DNA from: Cantharellus purpuraceus
Lineage: Eukaryota > Basidiomycota > Agaricomycetes > Cantharellales > Hydnaceae
DNA length: 64,000 nucleotides
Assembly: GCA_025174535.1 (NCBI GenBank)
Contig: JALBUN010000045.1
Span: 2,046,001 to 2,110,000, forward strand
Direction: 5' to 3'
In this document: piece after piece, positions 1-9,247 of the stretch
Position numbering within the stretch: the stretch's first letter is position 1
Layout of the letters: every line of letters starts with the position of its first letter
Program-made: the position numbers and the translations under genes
The notes under the pieces: model-generated
Database searches by the model: none
The model's input: only the letters and a program-made list of their open reading frames with translations
What the model was told of the DNA's origin: nothing

Positions 1-472
1 TATGCCCATCAAAAACGGCGGCACTAGTCAGTTCACTCTCGTCTTTGACGTAGCACAAGCCTAATCACTTCTGAAACAGTGTCAGCGCAGCAGTATTGTC
101 GAGAGATGAAAGCCATCGAGGCCTTTTCTTGGGCCAATTTTGTCATCCGTACGTTTTAAATGGCAGTCGCCCATATCTGCGCATTTCTCTAACCAGAATA
201 CAGTCATTTCATCGTTTTTCATCCTTATCGCACTAACCACGCGCGTACAAACACTGGGCAGGCACCACGCTTGGTCCCAGTCCATATCTGATCTCCCATG
301 GTTTGGTCAATGGGACGAGTCTTACGATGGCCGGAGCTATGCATACACGCAATACCCCCCCGGCGGATATGTTGTTCACCAACAGCCTGGGCACTCCGTC
401 CTGATCCAGCAGGGACAGGGCAGTCATCCCCCCCAAATACAGCAAGTGCCTGGGACGGTTGTGAGTGCATAG
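1..472 (+). CDS. MARVEL-like multi-pass membrane protein, 3' part only (5' end outside window)
   Basis: Three exons can be joined in one frame: 1-49, 91-148 and 204-472, with GT-AG introns between them. The joined product contains a hydrophobic segment beginning near EMKAIEAFSW and running into SSFFILIALTTR. It is followed by a hydrophilic tail rich in Q, P, G and Y and ending in a TAG stop. An amphipathic EMKAIEAF-type lead-in to the last membrane helix, followed by a cytosolic tail, is what I associate with basidiomycete MARVEL-like four-helix proteins. The earlier helices would lie upstream of base 1, so the ATG at base 2 is probably internal. The family assignment rests on this C-terminal pattern alone. 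The coding call is firmer than the family name. Confidence 0.6.
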
Positions 473-673
473 CGCAAATGCTACAAACATGACACGCCAC
501 GACGCACGATATACATTCTTGATTATGTGGATAATGGAATAATGGAATATGGCTTTAGACGTGCTTTGGCACTGCATCGTGATCAAGATTAGAGCGGCTT
601 CGTGATTTCTAGGCACTCATTAGAAGGGAGGCATGAGATAAACGCCAGGCTGCCTCGCCGAGGGCACGTGTAG

Positions 674-682
674 TATATATAT
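674..682 (+). promoter_or_regulatory. TATA-like box upstream of the 734 candidate gene
   Basis: An alternating TA run lies about 50 bases before the ATG at 734 and just after a GCACGTG hexamer core near 664. The spacing is reasonable for a fungal core promoter. It is one of the few arguments for a real gene at 734. Confidence 0.35.
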
Positions 683-733
683 CCTCAACGAAGCTCTTGC
701 TCTCTAATCCAATCTACTATCCCTCGCGTGCAA

Positions 734-1375
734 ATGACTTTATTCAGACACCATAAGATACGAAGTGCACTCTACGGTATGTTAACTGCTTGAAAGTTTT
801 TAGTTAAACTCAATACTCGCCAGCTGGGGGTTTGGCCATCGCAGCGCACATCCTGCATCGGTTCATACCCACCTCACACTGTAAACTTACAGGGCCTATT
901 CGATAGTACGATCTGTCCTGACTATGTATACAGTCGCGTTCAGTCTCACCTCAACGTCCGTCGCCGTCTTGGCGCTATCATCCCTGGCGATCTTGTGAGT
1001 GAAGAAACGACCTTGATGTTCCAAGTCACCCGAAATGAGCATAGAGGATAGGACTGTGGCCCACCATACGAGACAGGGCCAGGTCATGACCCAGACACAG
1101 GAAGAAATGCTGCTGATCGGAGCGTTCGGACTGTTCTGGCTATGTGAGTAACAACGCACATGTACAGTAGTATCCTTCTGAAAATGAGGCAAGCATTCCT
1201 GGCGATTTGGCGAGGGTTCCGGAATCCAGATCTACACAGCAACGGCCAAGTCACGAGTAGCAGTACGACTGTCAATACGGTCACCGGTAGTACGGGTGGT
1301 TCCAAGCGTCCAGATTGGTGCTCTGGAGACAGTGTGCTCTGCATTGTTGAGGAATGGAAATATAATCGCTACTGA
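734..1375 (+). CDS. Candidate small spliced gene, possibly a second membrane protein (uncertain)
   Basis: I cannot give a complete splice model. The stretch holds an ATG at 734 followed by a good GTATGT donor and two hydrophobic coding-like segments. The first segment, at about 912-992, reads MYTVAFSLTS then VAVLALSSLAIL. The second, at about 1090-1141, contains EMLLIGAFGLFWL and ends at a GTGAGT donor. A final open segment ends at TGA 1373-1375. Hydrophobic stretches separated by plausible introns, next to a MARVEL-like gene, suggest a related multi-pass membrane protein. Other frames through the same DNA are also open over parts of it, and some joins introduce stops. It may be a decayed copy. 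Confidence 0.3.
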
Positions 1376-1698
1376 ACCTGGCGTCATCTCGGAAGACACG
1401 GTGATGAGGGCTATTCAGAGCGTACGACGTTATAGATAAGCTAGCTGAGGATCATTCTGAATATATAACTGGAACACATGCCAGCATATGGACGGTACCG
1501 ATGTAGGGGCCGCAAGAGCTTGTATCCATCCATCCGACATCTGAGGCGCTTCGAGCGTGATTCGAGTGGCTTAGCCTTCGGCATGCGCCGAGGTATTTAC
1601 GTCGAGCCACCAAGTTGAATTACCCTTCCGTCTTTCCCCCTGCCCACCACTCGCAACAGTCTCATAGCATTCTTTGCTTCTCCATTCAACCACACACA
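1376..1698. other. Intergenic, nothing recognised
   Basis: This is the promoter side of the E2 gene. It ends in a pyrimidine- and CAA-rich leader before the ATG at 1699. I see no coding frame or repeat in it. Confidence 0.5.
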
Positions 1699-2602
1699 AT
1701 GATGAGTGTCAACTGCAGTAAACGCCCGGCTTCCATGCATTGACATCCGTATGCGGTGTTGATTACAGCTCACCCAAGCGTCGCATCGAAACGGACGTCA
1801 TGAAGATGTACGTCTACCGGTGGCTTTCTACATCTGTGGGCTTCACGGGTCTAACACCTTTCTTGTATAGGTTAATGTCCGATTATGAAGTCAACTTGGT
1901 TAACGACAACATGCAGGAGTTCTATGTCCGTTTCTATGGTCCTGCTGAGAGTATGTTTCTGTGTGCCATAACTAAGGAGTGTCTGAGGTTTCTGATTCCA
2001 TGATCTGGTAGCACCATTTGCAGGTGGTGTCTGGCGCATTCACGTAGAGCTACCTGACCAGTATCCCTACAAATCGCCAAGTATCGGCTTCATGAATAAG
2101 ATATTTCATCCTAACATCGATGAGCTGTAAGCGTGTAGTAGGCATTGCCTTCATCTGTTTTCACTTACAAGTCATGCTGAAGGAGTGGGTCTGTTTGTCT
2201 CGATGTTATCAATCAAACGTGGTCTCCCATGTTCGGTGAGCTTTCCATTGTGTATTAGTCAGTCAAGTCGTGTAACATATTGCATGTCTAGATATGATCA
2301 ACATATTTGAGGTTTTTCTTCCACAACTTTTACGCTACCCAAATCCCAACGACCCTTTGAATGGCGAGGCAGCGGCCCTGCTCATGCGGCATCCCAAAGA
2401 GTACGAGCAGAAGGTCAAGGGTAGGTTTCGGATTAATTGACCCATCCTGTGTTCTTATTCATGTCCATACTTAGACTACGTGCAACGGTTTGCTACCAAA
2501 GAGGCAGCGGATGCTACAGGCGGGGGAGAGGAGGATGACGATAAGGACGAGGAGTTGAGCGATATCGGCAGTTTTAGCGACGGCGGCGACGACGAGCCAT
2601 GA
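1699..2602 (+). CDS. UBC8: Ubiquitin-conjugating enzyme E2, Ubc8/UBE2H type
   Basis: The enzyme carries activated ubiquitin on a cysteine and passes it to substrates with E3 help. Yeast Ubc8 works with the GID complex in catabolite degradation of gluconeogenic enzymes. Exons 1769-1807, 1871-1950, 2012-2126, 2183-2235, 2292-2420 and 2475-2602 join cleanly and give the E2 fold. It starts [13 protein letters not shown] and continues through the HPNI motif (about 2105) to the active-site block [10 protein letters not shown], where C is the catalytic cysteine, then [13 protein letters not shown]. It ends in the acidic tail typical of this subfamily. The six exons total 544 nt, so a 5-nt first exon (ATG plus two bases, giving MSSPKRR) is required for about 182 residues. 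The ATGs at 1699 and 1702 fit, but the intron-1 boundaries are not canonical GT-AG (see findings). The family call is very secure. Confidence 0.93.
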
Positions 2603-3082
2603 GTCGCCTACTGATGCGCCGCTGTCATCTCGTATTGACTTTTTTTTTTGGCTTGATTCTTTTCGCATTGCATCTCATCCGGATACCACCTGTGTTTCCT
2701 CCTTGTTCATACACACCTCGCGTTTTCATCATCTTCCGACACCAATTGTCTTATAATGTACTCCACACCACTCACTGCCTCTATCATCCAATCCCCCTTC
2801 TAGCATAATTCTGTTGAGATGAGGCATATCACCAACGGCTGGTGGTAGACCTCTGCATTCGCAGATTACAGCCCACCTTTACCCCCCACTCTCCTGTGAC
2901 CTCCACATTTTGGACTCTTCGAATGGCGCTAACACTTTCTTGGTGGAAACAGATCGTCACTGTCGTATGGTTGTTCAATTGGACCTTGGTTTCTCCACGT
3001 GTACTTATGAAATTGAAACGGAAGTGTACCGCTTGAGATCCGAACGATCAATGCTTCACGATCATCAAAGTACGGCCGTAGA
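2603..3082. other. Intergenic between convergent UBC8 and THOC5-like genes
   Basis: The stretch lies between two stop codons facing each other. It contains an unbroken T run near 2640 and CT-rich DNA, as expected for 3' untranslated regions. No coding signal was recognised. Confidence 0.5.
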
Positions 3083-3955
3083 TTATTCCTCGTTTACGGG
3101 GAGTGATGTCGCTCCCGGTCGAGGTGATATCGCAACGTCCATATGGTTAGCCTTGGTCTCTTCTTCCTTGGCATCCATAGGGACTAACTCCGTGACTTTT
3201 GACTGGGCTTCCACGCCCGCCTATAGAGCATGATGCCATTAAGAATAGAACATCAGTGTAGTAATGGTTTGACAACTAACCCTGGAAACCCGCTCGATTT
3301 GAGAATTGATTACATCTAATTTGGCTTGCTGTTCCTTGCTCTCCTTGAGCAAATTGTCACGTTCCGCCATTAACTGCTTCTTATTTTCATCCAACCTATA
3401 CGAAGTCCCATGAGATATCGGAGATAAGGATAAGAATAGTCATTACCGCTGACGTTCCACAAGCTCGAAACTCAGACGATTGAGCATAAGCTGATGTTCA
3501 TTTTGCAGCACGTCGTCTGTACGGGCCTCTTGAGGTGCCAAGGACATGAATTCTTCTAGGGTATAAAGGGGAATGTCCTGATATATCGAGCTGCGTAAAG
3601 AAACGTGTGGTGAACCTCAAGTGAGAAAGCGTGGAGACAATACTCACGCGAATTGCCTGCATTTTTCGATCTCTTTCTCAAAATGTCTCCGCTCGTACAT
3701 CAGATTTTGGAGACCGAGATGGGTGTGATCCATTGCCTGGCGAGCCTCTGCGGTGCGTTGCTTATGATCGCGAGTTGCGACATTGGTGGCCCGGTTGATG
3801 CCCTTGAGCTGAGCGAAAAGCGTGCCACCTTCTGTGAGAAGGGTGTCCGAGTCTGGTAAGATTGTTGACGCAAGCTCGCGGATTCTTTGGATGTAACGTT
3901 CATGCGAAGTAAGTGCCGGGAAGTTTACATGGGTCGTACTCGGCGTATCAGTCAT
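3083..3955 (-). CDS. THO complex subunit 5 (THOC5)-like protein
   Basis: THO couples transcription elongation with mRNA packaging and export. The first exon (3955 down to about 3648) contains a coiled-coil-prone region with the THOC5 hallmark LQNLMYERRHFEKEIEKC. The next exon, around 3590-3450, reads IYQDIPLYTLEEFMS then APQEARTDDVLQNEHQ and NRLSFELVERQR. The third, around 3410-3290, is LDENKKQLMAERDNLLKESK and so on. These blocks match the conserved N-terminal half of THOC5. The protein is short, as in many fungi, and lacks the long animal C-terminal half. The last intron is ambiguous: a GTTTCC donor keeps a frame that runs open to TAA at 3083, whereas the better-looking GTTAGT donor leads to an earlier stop. 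It is divergent from the G6PD gene, with 142 bases between the ATGs. Confidence 0.83.
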
Positions 3956-4097
3956 CGTTCAGTAAACGCTTGAACTATGAACACCTAATGACAGAGCGCT
4001 TACGGTGCGTGGTTACTAAGGCCGGGCCCATGTGCGGGAATATAAATATCCCACTACTTATACGAACAGCTTCGAAGCAAGCACTTTCGAAACCATC

Positions 4098-6060
4098 ATG
4101 TCTGCCCCAGTGAAGAAGCCAAAGCAAAGAACAATGTCTGGCTCTGCCATACCCTCCATGGAAATCGATACTGATGAGCTCAAGGACAACACACTCATCG
4201 TTGGTACGCCGGGTCTGGTCGTTATCTGTCAATCTCTAATACTACCTTCTCCTAGTCCTTGGTGCTTCTGGCGATCTGGCAAAGAAGAAGGTGCGCATCA
4301 TCAACTTCCACTAGCCTGTCTAGCCTCTGACACGACCCTCAGACCTATCCTGCATTGTTCAGCCTTTTCAGGATGGGTTACCTCCCTGATGACATTCACA
4401 TTGTTGGTTATGCACGTACGACGATGGATGATGTTGAATATCACAAACGAATCACCTCATACATCAAAAACCCTAACGACGATCCAGAAACCAACGAAAA
4501 GATCGAGGAATTCAAAAAGATCTCCACCTATGTTGCCGGTGCCTACGATGACGACAAAGCTTTCAAAACTCTCAACTCTCATCTGGAAAAGATAGAATCC
4601 ACCTATAGGAGGAGAGGCCGGAATCGTGTTTTTTACCTGGCACTCCCTCCCAGCGTGTTTATTCCCGTCGCTAAAGGAATCAAACGAAATGCGTATGTCA
4701 CCAACGGTATCAACCGCATCATTGTTGAAAAGCCGTTCGGAAAGGACCTCCAGTCGTCGCGGGAGCTCATGGGAGCCCTCAAGGAGGATTGGTCAGAGGA
4801 GGAAACTTTCCGTATTGACCATTATCTTGGCAAGGAGATGGTGAAGAACATGCTCGTGCTACGATTTGCAAACATTGCCTTGGGATCGTCTTGGGACAAG
4901 AACTGGATTAGTAATGTGCAAATCACCTTCAAGGAACCGTTTGGTACTGAAGGCCGTGGAGGTTACTTTGACGAATTCGGAATCATTCGAGATGTCTTGC
5001 AAAATCGTGAGCATGGATTCTGCCCCTATACAGCTACCTTGACAATAAATTAATATGTTTTCTCTTGAGACTTACTGCAAGTCCTCAGCATTCTTACCAT
5101 GGAACGACCCGTCTCCTTCTCTGCAGAAGATATTCGGGACGAGAAGGTCTGCATATTCATGCTGCCTCCGTAGATCTGGCTGATCGGTGTTGGTCAAATA
5201 GGTCAAAGTCTTGAGAGCCATTCCACCGATTGAACGCGAGGACGCCCTTCTCGGTCAATATGTAGCGGCAAATGGAAAGCCAGGATACCTTGATGATGAC
5301 ACCGTCCCGCGGAATTCTGTTTGTCCGACGTACGCCGCCCTCACGCTCTGGATCAACAACCCGCGTTGGGAAGGTGTGCCATTCATCCTGAAGGCGGGTA
5401 AAGGTGCGCATGACTGTCAACAGAAGCTGTGTTAGATAAGAGCTGGACTGATCATTTACTAATAGCTCTCAACGAAGCGAAAGTGGAAATCCGCATTCAG
5501 TTCAAAGACGTAACGCAAGGAATATTCAAAGACATTGCCCGCAACGAACTCGTCATGCGCATACAGCCGTCAGAGGCATTGTATCTTAAACTCAACACGA
5601 AGACTCCAGGCCTTTACACACGAGTGTTACCGACAGAAATGGACCTGACATACAAAAGGCGTTTTACCGATACCATGATTCCGGAGGCGTATGAAGCACT
5701 CATATTGGATGCACTGAAAGGTGACCACTCCAACTTCGTGCGAGACGACGAATTAGATGTTGCATGGAAGGTATGGTCATCCAGCGATTTATGAAGTCAA
5801 CATATTAAGCGAAGATGGGATGGAATAGATTTTCACTCCTATATTGCACTGGATCGATGGCAAGAACGGCCCTCCTCCACGCCCAATGCCCTACCCATAT
5901 GGCTCGCGTGGTCCAAAAGAACAGGAAGTGTTTATCACTAAATACGGATACAAGAGGACTGATGTTGGATAGTAAGTAGCTACGGCATTGTGACGCGCAT
6001 GGTCAAGACTAATTATATCTTTACAGCGTATGGCCGGTCACCAACTTGGCTTCACTATAA
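4098..6060 (+). CDS. ZWF1: Glucose-6-phosphate 1-dehydrogenase
   Basis: This is the first, NADPH-producing enzyme of the oxidative pentose-phosphate pathway, in the cytosol. The spliced frame shows the NADP-binding loop GASGDLAKKKT split by an intron at 4290/4343. It continues with the substrate-side motif VEKPFG (about 4726) and the signature RIDHYLGKE (about 4810), with the catalytic histidine in DHYLGK. Later blocks are FANIALGSSWDKNWI, EFGIIRDVLQ, GYLDDDTVP and NPRWEGVPFILKAGKALNE. The C-terminal part, from 5468, reads KVEIRIQFKDVTQGIF, ITPEVYK-like blocks are absent as expected, and the end is VWPVTNLASL at TAA 6058-6060. Exons 1 and 2 are 4098-4203 and 4256-4290. All checked introns are short GT-AG. 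The length is normal for fungal G6PD (a little over 500 residues). Confidence 0.96.
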
Positions 6061-6342
6061 ATTATAGAGGACAGTGCGAGGGATGACACAGGTTAGATTA
6101 GCATAGAGGATAAAATCAGACTTCCGTGTGTTCGTGGCTAAGGTGTAATTGTACCAAGTAAACTATCACACGACAGGATCCACGCGTCATAAATTTATTG
6201 GTAAAATTTCAGGGTGCAAATTGTTGCGTTAAATCAGCATGCTCTTAGAATGCTTTGATGAACTCATCTGAGGTTGATCATGCAATGATGCATACCTAGC
6301 AGTTCTACAGGCGGTGTCCTCCGTAGTTTCGGTCTTTTCTCG

Positions 6343-6699
6343 GCTATTCTAGGAGTCACCCTTCAAAGTCTTTAATAACTGTTGATCGTGCTCCTGCACG
6401 AGGAGCGTTCATAGTGTGGATGACTGGTAATTTACTTACGTGAGGGAAGGGTTTCGCCTGGAAGATGTAACAGGAAACGACTGATGAGGGTACCAAAGAT
6501 GCGAGAGTGGAACAGTGAGCGGATCTCGGCGTTGTAGTTGGCCCTGATACTTGAAGCCCATATAATATAAAGCCTCCGTAGTTTTACCTAGCATCGATTT
6601 CACAAACCCCCGTACATTTACCAGGACAAAATTACAGTGTAGAAGATACCATTACTTACAGCATTCCAAAAAATGCTTATATCGGCTCTACCATAAGAA
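6343..6699 (-). pseudogene. Coding-like remnant, unknown protein (possible decayed gene or terminal exons)
   Basis: Read on the minus strand, the segment at about 6699-6662 onward gives FWQCGSYGRADISIFWNA before a GTAAGT donor. After an intron ending in TATCAG, the segment at about 6541-6442 gives ANYNAEIRSLFHSRIF then GTLISRFLLHLPGETLPS, before another GTAAGT donor. The next segment gives HFEG and a TGA close to 6343. The amino-acid texture is that of a real protein and the splice signals are good. Joining the first two exons with the visible sites, however, puts them one base out of phase. I find no start codon or N-terminal exons upstream. I do not recognise the family. Confidence 0.28.
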
Positions 6700-6752
6700 C
6701 CGCACTGCCAGAAGGTTGCTGTCAGAATATCGGATTCAAGTTGACTGTTTGT

Positions 6753-6788
6753 AGTTACATGAAGCAATATAGTTACATGAAGCAATAT
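6753..6788. repeat. 18-bp perfect tandem duplication
   Basis: The unit AGTTACATGAAGCAATAT occurs twice back to back (6753-6770 and 6771-6788). It is followed two bases later by a homopolymer T run. It lies in the gene-poor stretch and looks like replication slippage or an insertion footprint. Confidence 0.9.
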
Positions 6789-8106
6789 GTCTTTTTTTTT
6801 TTTAAGTATGATTAGTAGAGCTCATTGCATTTGTAAGGACCACTGACCCTCCCCGCAGCTGAACAAGAAGCCGGTCAAAGCATGGCCTAGAGGAGGTTGA
6901 TATTTCCATCTGAGGGCGCGAGAGATGATAAAGAACCCATAGCTTAATGGCATGTCAGCGCGACCGTTGCAGTTTTAATAGTGCATTGTATTACTCGTTG
7001 CAATGCAACCGTCGGCAATTCCACATGCAGTTTTGTGGAGAGAGCTGCGTAGCTGCAGTCGTTATAAATGTAAACGTCGGGAAAGGGGAATTTTCACCAC
7101 TTGATCATGCTGTCTGCTTGCGGCCATAGCCTCTGACAATACCAAAACAGACAACCCCAAGACAGAGTGCTCTTGCTATAACACACAGCATGGTCCGAGG
7201 GATCAAGGCAACTGGATCAAGGACATGGATGGTAGATAACAAATAGTAGGCTTAAGCTTACTAAGGATATCATGTTGGCGCGAGAAAGTCAGCTCAAGGA
7301 AGTCACCGCGCAACGAAGAATCACAACTAACAGTAAATCAGCAGAAGAAACAGTATGCTTTAACACTATTTCACCTCTTCATGCAGACCAGTGCCTGTGG
7401 TAGCCGCGAGCTGTCCGTAACCATAGATATGATCTTAGCCAGGGGTAACTAGCGACTGTTAGAGTAAAGCAGGGCTGGACAGCTGAAGTCTCCCTCGCCA
7501 CATGTCCCCTTATTGTAACCTTGCAGGGTGAGCATCCATTCCCATGAGAACATTGCTCCTCGGGTAGGGGAAAGAAAAATCAGTGTCTCGCAGAATCAGG
7601 GTTCGCCACTGGCACGTCAAGATGGCATACTTAGATGTGTCGCAACTTCATAGCTAGCTTTCATGGACAGCCAGCCTAATGAATAGTGGTGGCGAGACCA
7701 GGCCCAACGCATCTAACCGACTCATAACTTGGTGATCTGGGAATCAATAGTATACTGGCAGGTCTGCCATCTCGAGACATCGTGGTGATTTGATTACAAG
7801 ACGGCCCAAGCAGGATTGGGGAAGGACAGAAGTTGTAGTCCTTCACGCGTAGCGATTCGTGTGATCGTCAATTATACACGGCCTGCCCGTGATCCTCTCA
7901 AATCATGAACGTTTGGACGTTGAACAGCAACGCTTGACTAGAAAAGTCACTACGAACACGTTGGGTTTCCTCAAAATTATGCGCTTGAAGGATTGTATGA
8001 GTTTCATTACACATAATGCTAGATATCATCAAGAGTTGTTTATTAGATATGTGACAGTATTGTATTTCCGAATCCACTGAAGCAGTAAGCCAGTGGTCAA
8101 TCCAAA

Positions 8107-8124
8107 GTCAGGGTTCACCCTGAC
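8107..8124. repeat. Hyphenated palindrome, 8-bp arms
   Basis: The arms GTCAGGGT and ACCCTGAC are perfect inverted copies separated by two bases. A related CAGGGTTC core followed by CTGGCA also occurs near 7600. It may be a protein-binding site or an old transposon end, and no function can be assigned. Confidence 0.6.
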
Positions 8125-8173
8125 CGCTGGCAGTACTTACGGACTCACTTAGTACATGATGAGCACTCTGACA

Positions 8174-8217
8174 CTTTCGTGAAACGCCTTCCCCGCTGGG
8201 ATGATTTTCACGGAAAG
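8174..8217. repeat. Imperfect inverted repeat (stem-loop candidate)
   Basis: CTTTCGTGAAA at 8174-8184 is the near-inverse of TTTTCACGGAAAG at about 8205-8217. The loop is about 20 bases. No open frame or terminator context gives it a role. Confidence 0.45.
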
Positions 8218-9247
8218 CCGAGTGGACTGCCCCTGGTGCCTTACAGTAAGTGCATCACCATCAGTGTGTTTCCCTCCTCATTTTTGTGCTCCGACTAGAA
8301 GCGCCACACACCTGTGGAGTCCCCGCTGATGCTTGCCTCCCTTGGCCGTATCAGATCTTTGGAATCGATCAGTGCAAAAGTCGTGTGTTGCCATGGAGCA
8401 TAGCAGATTGTTCAGCAAACGAGATCGACTCTCATAAGGGAAATTGCAAACCCGTCTACATTGATGAATATAACCGCACTATTATAAGCTCTGACTGAGT
8501 TCATGAATGCCCTAGGTGAGATAACATGCTTGGGGTGGGATCATAGTACATCTCCACGGGGTTGCCCTAAGTACATATATGATGACCATAATCACGGTGC
8601 CTTGGCGTAACTTTGCAGCATGTTTCGTAGCTTTACTAGAAGCTTGAAGCACTAAAGGCACCCCTCTATTATGCTGCTATCTCCCTGCCAGCTAAAAGGG
8701 TGCAGTTGGTTTTTTCAGAAATCTGTACAGTTCTGAGTAACCTGGAACGGTAACTTGCAGCTAATCACCGTACGTGTAGAGCTTAGGTTGTCAGTAGCGA
8801 TTGGATAGTCACTGTACCACGAAACATAAGACACGAGGCTGCACAGTTGTTTCAAGTTGACCCGGCACCCAAAGCAGGGGAATGACCCGGATCGAACCAG
8901 ACCTTGTAATCGTCACAAGATTTGGCAAGAACATTCAGGATCGAGGGTCGATCGGCGATGAAGAAACTATTGAACCTTGACATCTGTATCGGGATTTGTT
9001 GAAATTTGGCTTCTTGATCTCGATGCTACCTTCTGTGTGCACGTACAAACGAAACCATGGCTATACCCGCACCTAGGGTAAACACAAGAAAGCAACAGAG
9101 TGCGCAATTGCACTATAGGGTAAATAAAGTAGGCATGGTGTGTGAAACCTATCCCCCGATGAGATCCGTGTCTGGTGAGGGGGGGGGATAACAGAAAATT
9201 GTGATAAACGATGCGAGGGCCTATAACTTCAACTGATGATACAGCCA

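Larger units (their letters stand above)
6061..9247. other. Gene-poor stretch of about 3.2 kb
   Basis: No convincing complete gene lies here on either strand, although gene density in the rest of the window is high. It holds one coding-like remnant on the minus strand (about 6340-6720), an 18-bp tandem duplication next to a homopolymer T run, a hyphenated palindrome at 8107, a stem-loop-like pair at 8174-8217 and a run of nine G at 9179-9187. Open frames inside are short and look random. Confidence 0.55.

Noticed and set aside
2599..2808. Hydrophobic 69-codon open frame after UBC8
   Set aside because: It overlaps the UBC8 stop region, has a poly-F run from a T homopolymer, and sits in probable 3' untranslated DNA.
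4355..5053. G6PD end at TAA near 5052 as a truncated enzyme
   Set aside because: A GT-AG intron at 5007 with acceptor TTGAG before ACTTACTGC restores the conserved HLLQVL block, so the stop is intronic.
8250..8498. 82-codon open frame with several cysteines, possible small secreted protein
   Set aside because: It begins at GTG without an ATG, has no signal peptide, and no upstream exon with sound splice sites could be attached.
8879..8930. tRNA-like signals on the minus strand (TTCGATC-type loop and a perfect 5-bp stem with 7-base loop)
   Set aside because: The spacing between the two arms is only two bases, the T-arm stem pairs poorly, the anticodon loop lacks the T before the anticodon, and no acceptor or D arm can be folded.
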